The notes below the pieces were generated by a model. That model did not search any database and had not been told where the DNA came from. It worked only from the letters and a program-made list of their open reading frames with translations. 64,000 nt of DNA. Origin: Frateuria hangzhouensis. GTDB taxonomy: Bacteria; Pseudomonadota; Gammaproteobacteria; Xanthomonadales; Rhodanobacteraceae. A program made the translations under genes and the position numbers. Where the stretch lies: NCBI RefSeq assembly GCF_026410505.1, contig NZ_JAPMIU010000006.1, positions 62,001 to 126,000 of the forward strand. The letters are read 5' to 3'. Positions 62,386 through 64,000 of this stretch are shown here, piece by piece. Every line of letters starts with the position of its first letter. Positions within the stretch are counted from its first letter, which is position 1.

Positions 62386-63567
62386 ATGAACAGGGAAACC
62401 AGGCGCCGGCTCACGCGCGAGCTGCTGGACAACGCCGTGAAGGCGCCCATCGACGAAACCCACGAATTGCTGCAACGCCATGGCGCCCTGCGCCCGGGCG
62501 CGGGCAAGCTCAGTAGCGTGGTGGCCCTGTCGCTGGGCTTCCTCGCCCTGCTGGCGGTGCTGGCCTTCCATTTCCCGCAGTACCTGACCACCCCCGACCT
62601 GCGCCATCAGTACTCGATCGACGTGCTGCGCCAGCTGCTGCTGGTGGCGCTGCTGGTCGCCGGCGGCATGTCGCTGGGCAACCTGGTGCTGGGGCGCCAG
62701 CGCAACCTCAACCTGGTCGCCTTTGCGCTGGTGCTCGCCGCCACCGCGCTGGGTGGCTCGCGCGTGCCGGTGGGCAATTTCCCCGACCACACGCCCTACA
62801 TCGGGCTGGACTGGTTCATCCTGGACCTGCTCGGCTCCACGCTGGTGTTCGTGGTGATCGAGAAGCTGTTCCCGCTGTACAAGGGACAGACGCTGTTCCG
62901 CGCCGAATGGCAGACCGACCTGAAGCATTTCGCGGTCAACCATTTCATCGTCGGCCTGGCGCTGTTGAGCGTGAACTTCCTGCTGCACCATCTGTTCGGC
63001 TGGTTGGTCAGCAGCGGCTTCCAGCAGGCCGTGCAGCACATCGCGTTCGTGCCGCAGCTGCTTCTGTGCGTGCTGGTGGCGGACCTGGCGCAGTACTGGA
63101 CGCATCGCGCCTATCACGAGGTGCCGTTCCTGTGGCGCTTCCACGCCGTGCACCACAGCGTCAAGACGATGGACTGGCTGGCCGGCTCGCGCCAGCACAT
63201 GCTGGAGCTGATGGCCACGCGCGTGTGCGTGCTGGCGCCGCTGTACATCCTCGGCTTCTCCGAGGCGGTGATGAACGGCTACATCCTGATCGTCGGCTTC
63301 CAGGCGGTGTTCAACCATGCCAACGTGCACCTGCCCTGGGGGCCGCTGAAATACCTGGTGGTGACGCCCGACTTCCACCACTGGCACCACGCCTCCGACG
63401 AGGAGGCGATCGACCGGAACTATGCGGCGCATTACGCCTTCCTCGACCATCTTTTCGGCACGGCGGTGAAATCGCCCAAGGTATTTCCCGAAAAGTACGG
63501 CGTGGTGGGCGACTACATGCCGGACGGGTTCGTGCGGCAGCAGCTGTTTCCGTTCCGGCGGAAGTAG
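62386..63567 (+). CDS. Sterol desaturase / fatty acid hydroxylase family membrane protein
   Basis: 393 aa. N-terminal hydrophilic part, then 6-7 hydrophobic helices. Di-iron histidine boxes of the FA-hydroxylase superfamily: HRAYHE, FHAVHHSVK, and FHHWHHAS (third), with HANVH between. They place four or more His in the cytosol for O2-dependent hydroxylation or desaturation of a lipid. The exact lipid substrate is unknown. It lies on the plus strand between tldD and yhdP, both on the minus strand. Confidence 0.88.
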   Translation: MNRETRRRLTRELLDNAVKAPIDETHELLQRHGALRPGAGKLSSVVALSLGFLALLAVLAFHFPQYLTTPDLRHQYSIDVLRQLLLVALLVAGGMSLGNLVLGRQRNLNLVAFALVLAATALGGSRVPVGNFPDHTPYIGLDWFILDLLGSTLVFVVIEKLFPLYKGQTLFRAEWQTDLKHFAVNHFIVGLALLSVNFLLHHLFGWLVSSGFQQAVQHIAFVPQLLLCVLVADLAQYWTHRAYHEVPFLWRFHAVHHSVKTMDWLAGSRQHMLELMATRVCVLAPLYILGFSEAVMNGYILIVGFQAVFNHANVHLPWGPLKYLVVTPDFHHWHHASDEEAIDRNYAAHYAFLDHLFGTAVKSPKVFPEKYGVVGDYMPDGFVRQQLFPFRRK

Positions 63568-63733
63568 GCACGAATCGCGCGGGTAGCGCACGGTAAGGGC
63601 GCACCATTCGCCCTGGGTCTCTCCCCTTCAACGGGAAGGATTCAAGGCGCAGCGCCACGTTTCGAGTCCTCCTCCGCGAGCGCGTCGGAGGGTGCAGACA
63701 AGTGGTCGGGGCGTCCTTGCGACAATCCCGGCT

Positions 63734-64000
63734 TCAGCGCGCCGCGCTGCTCGCCGGCGCGGGCGCCGGCTGCGCCTCGTGCTTCTCGACCAGGGTGAAC
63801 ACCGGCTTTTCCCAGCTCCCGGTGACGTGGTAGCGCGCGCTGGCGGCCTTGTTCAGCCCCTTGCCGAGCAGCCCCTGCACGGCGAAGCCCGCGGCGGCGC
63901 CGACCGGCCCGGCGACCACCGCACCGACTACCGGCAGGCTGTTGCCCACGTGTGGCACCACGTAGACGCGCTGGTCGTAGTCGCGCGCGCGCAGGCCGGT
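63734..64000 (-). CDS. yhdP: C-terminal end of a YhdP/AsmA-like protein (cut by window edge)
   Basis: 89 aa visible; the frame runs off the right end. Residues RARDYDQRVYVVPHVGNSLP at the start of the visible part, then VVGAVVAGPVGAAAGFAVQG and YHVTGSWEKPVFT, match the C-terminus of YhdP/DUF3971 proteins, which span the periplasm to carry phospholipid to the outer membrane. In many gammaproteobacteria yhdP is just upstream of tldD; here the hydroxylase gene sits between them. Confidence 0.8.
   Translation of the reverse strand, partial: TGLRARDYDQRVYVVPHVGNSLPVVGAVVAGPVGAAAGFAVQGLLGKGLNKAASARYHVTGSWEKPVFTLVEKHEAQPAPAPASSAAR

Overview
The window looks like chromosomal DNA of a high-GC gammaproteobacterium of the order Lysobacterales (Xanthomonadales), most likely a Rhodanobacter/Dyella/Luteibacter-type member of the Rhodanobacteraceae. 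The basis is the pil-chp type IV pilus chemotaxis operon, the neighbouring gshB-tonB-yqgE-ruvX-pyrB block, pilT-pilU beside proC-yggT, aroK-aroB-(WGR)-hemE, and the dense dispersed palindromic repeats between genes. I see no rRNA, tRNA, CRISPR array, transposase, integrase or prophage. Most of the sequence is core genome, and almost every gene is complete.

Layout. 0-5.5 kb: a BlaI-type repressor with an M56 membrane protease, a fused 3-oxoacid CoA-transferase, and an OmpR-type response regulator with a short-loop sensor kinase. 5.6-12 kb: tesA divergent from a ybbA-ybbP ABC exporter, a small glycine-zipper protein, a GST and a YbiR-like transporter. 12-20 kb: two envelope proteins facing each other, then mazG-cysQ-nudE-hisN-gspN on the minus strand, and bioA and rsmE on the plus strand. 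20-32.4 kb: the pilG-pilH-pilI-pilJ-chpA-chpB-chpC operon, ending in a frameshifted MazF/PemK toxin remnant. 32.7-39.2 kb: gshB-tonB, yqgE-ruvX-pyrB, a large lipoprotein and a BON-domain protein. 39.3-43.5 kb: the pilT and pilU retraction ATPases divergent from proC-yggT. 43.6-50.7 kb: pdxH-yjbQ-btuF-like, a glycerate-kinase-like gene, an SDR gene divergent from aroK-aroB, and WGR-hemE. 50.9-64 kb: two membrane proteins of unknown role, valS, pssA-holD-rimI, a DUF4124 protein, proS, an H-NS-type protein, tldD, a sterol-desaturase-type hydroxylase, and the 3' end of a yhdP/AsmA-like gene cut by the window edge.

How the genes work together. The pil-chp operon and pilT/pilU together form the twitching control and retraction module. 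PilJ senses, ChpA (2018 aa, several Hpt domains) passes phosphate to PilG and PilH, and PilT/PilU pull the pilus back. The adaptation arm looks lost here: no PilK methyltransferase gene is present, and ChpB has Thr where the CheB catalytic Ser should be. Other blocks serve amino-acid and cofactor synthesis (aroK, aroB, proC, bioA, pdxH, hemE, gshB), translation (valS, proS, rsmE, rimI) and nucleotide hygiene (mazG, nudE, cysQ).

Most unusual points. A probable DNA polymerase III psi subunit (HolD) lies between pssA and rimI. Two independent tandem duplications of intergenic repeats have carried along the 3' ends of neighbouring genes. A repeat family supplies the stop codons of both mazG and aroB. 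A short repeat is inserted in frame inside valS. No wholly new multi-gene system is evident; the best leads are the degenerate Chp adaptation branch and the gene-capturing repeat duplications.
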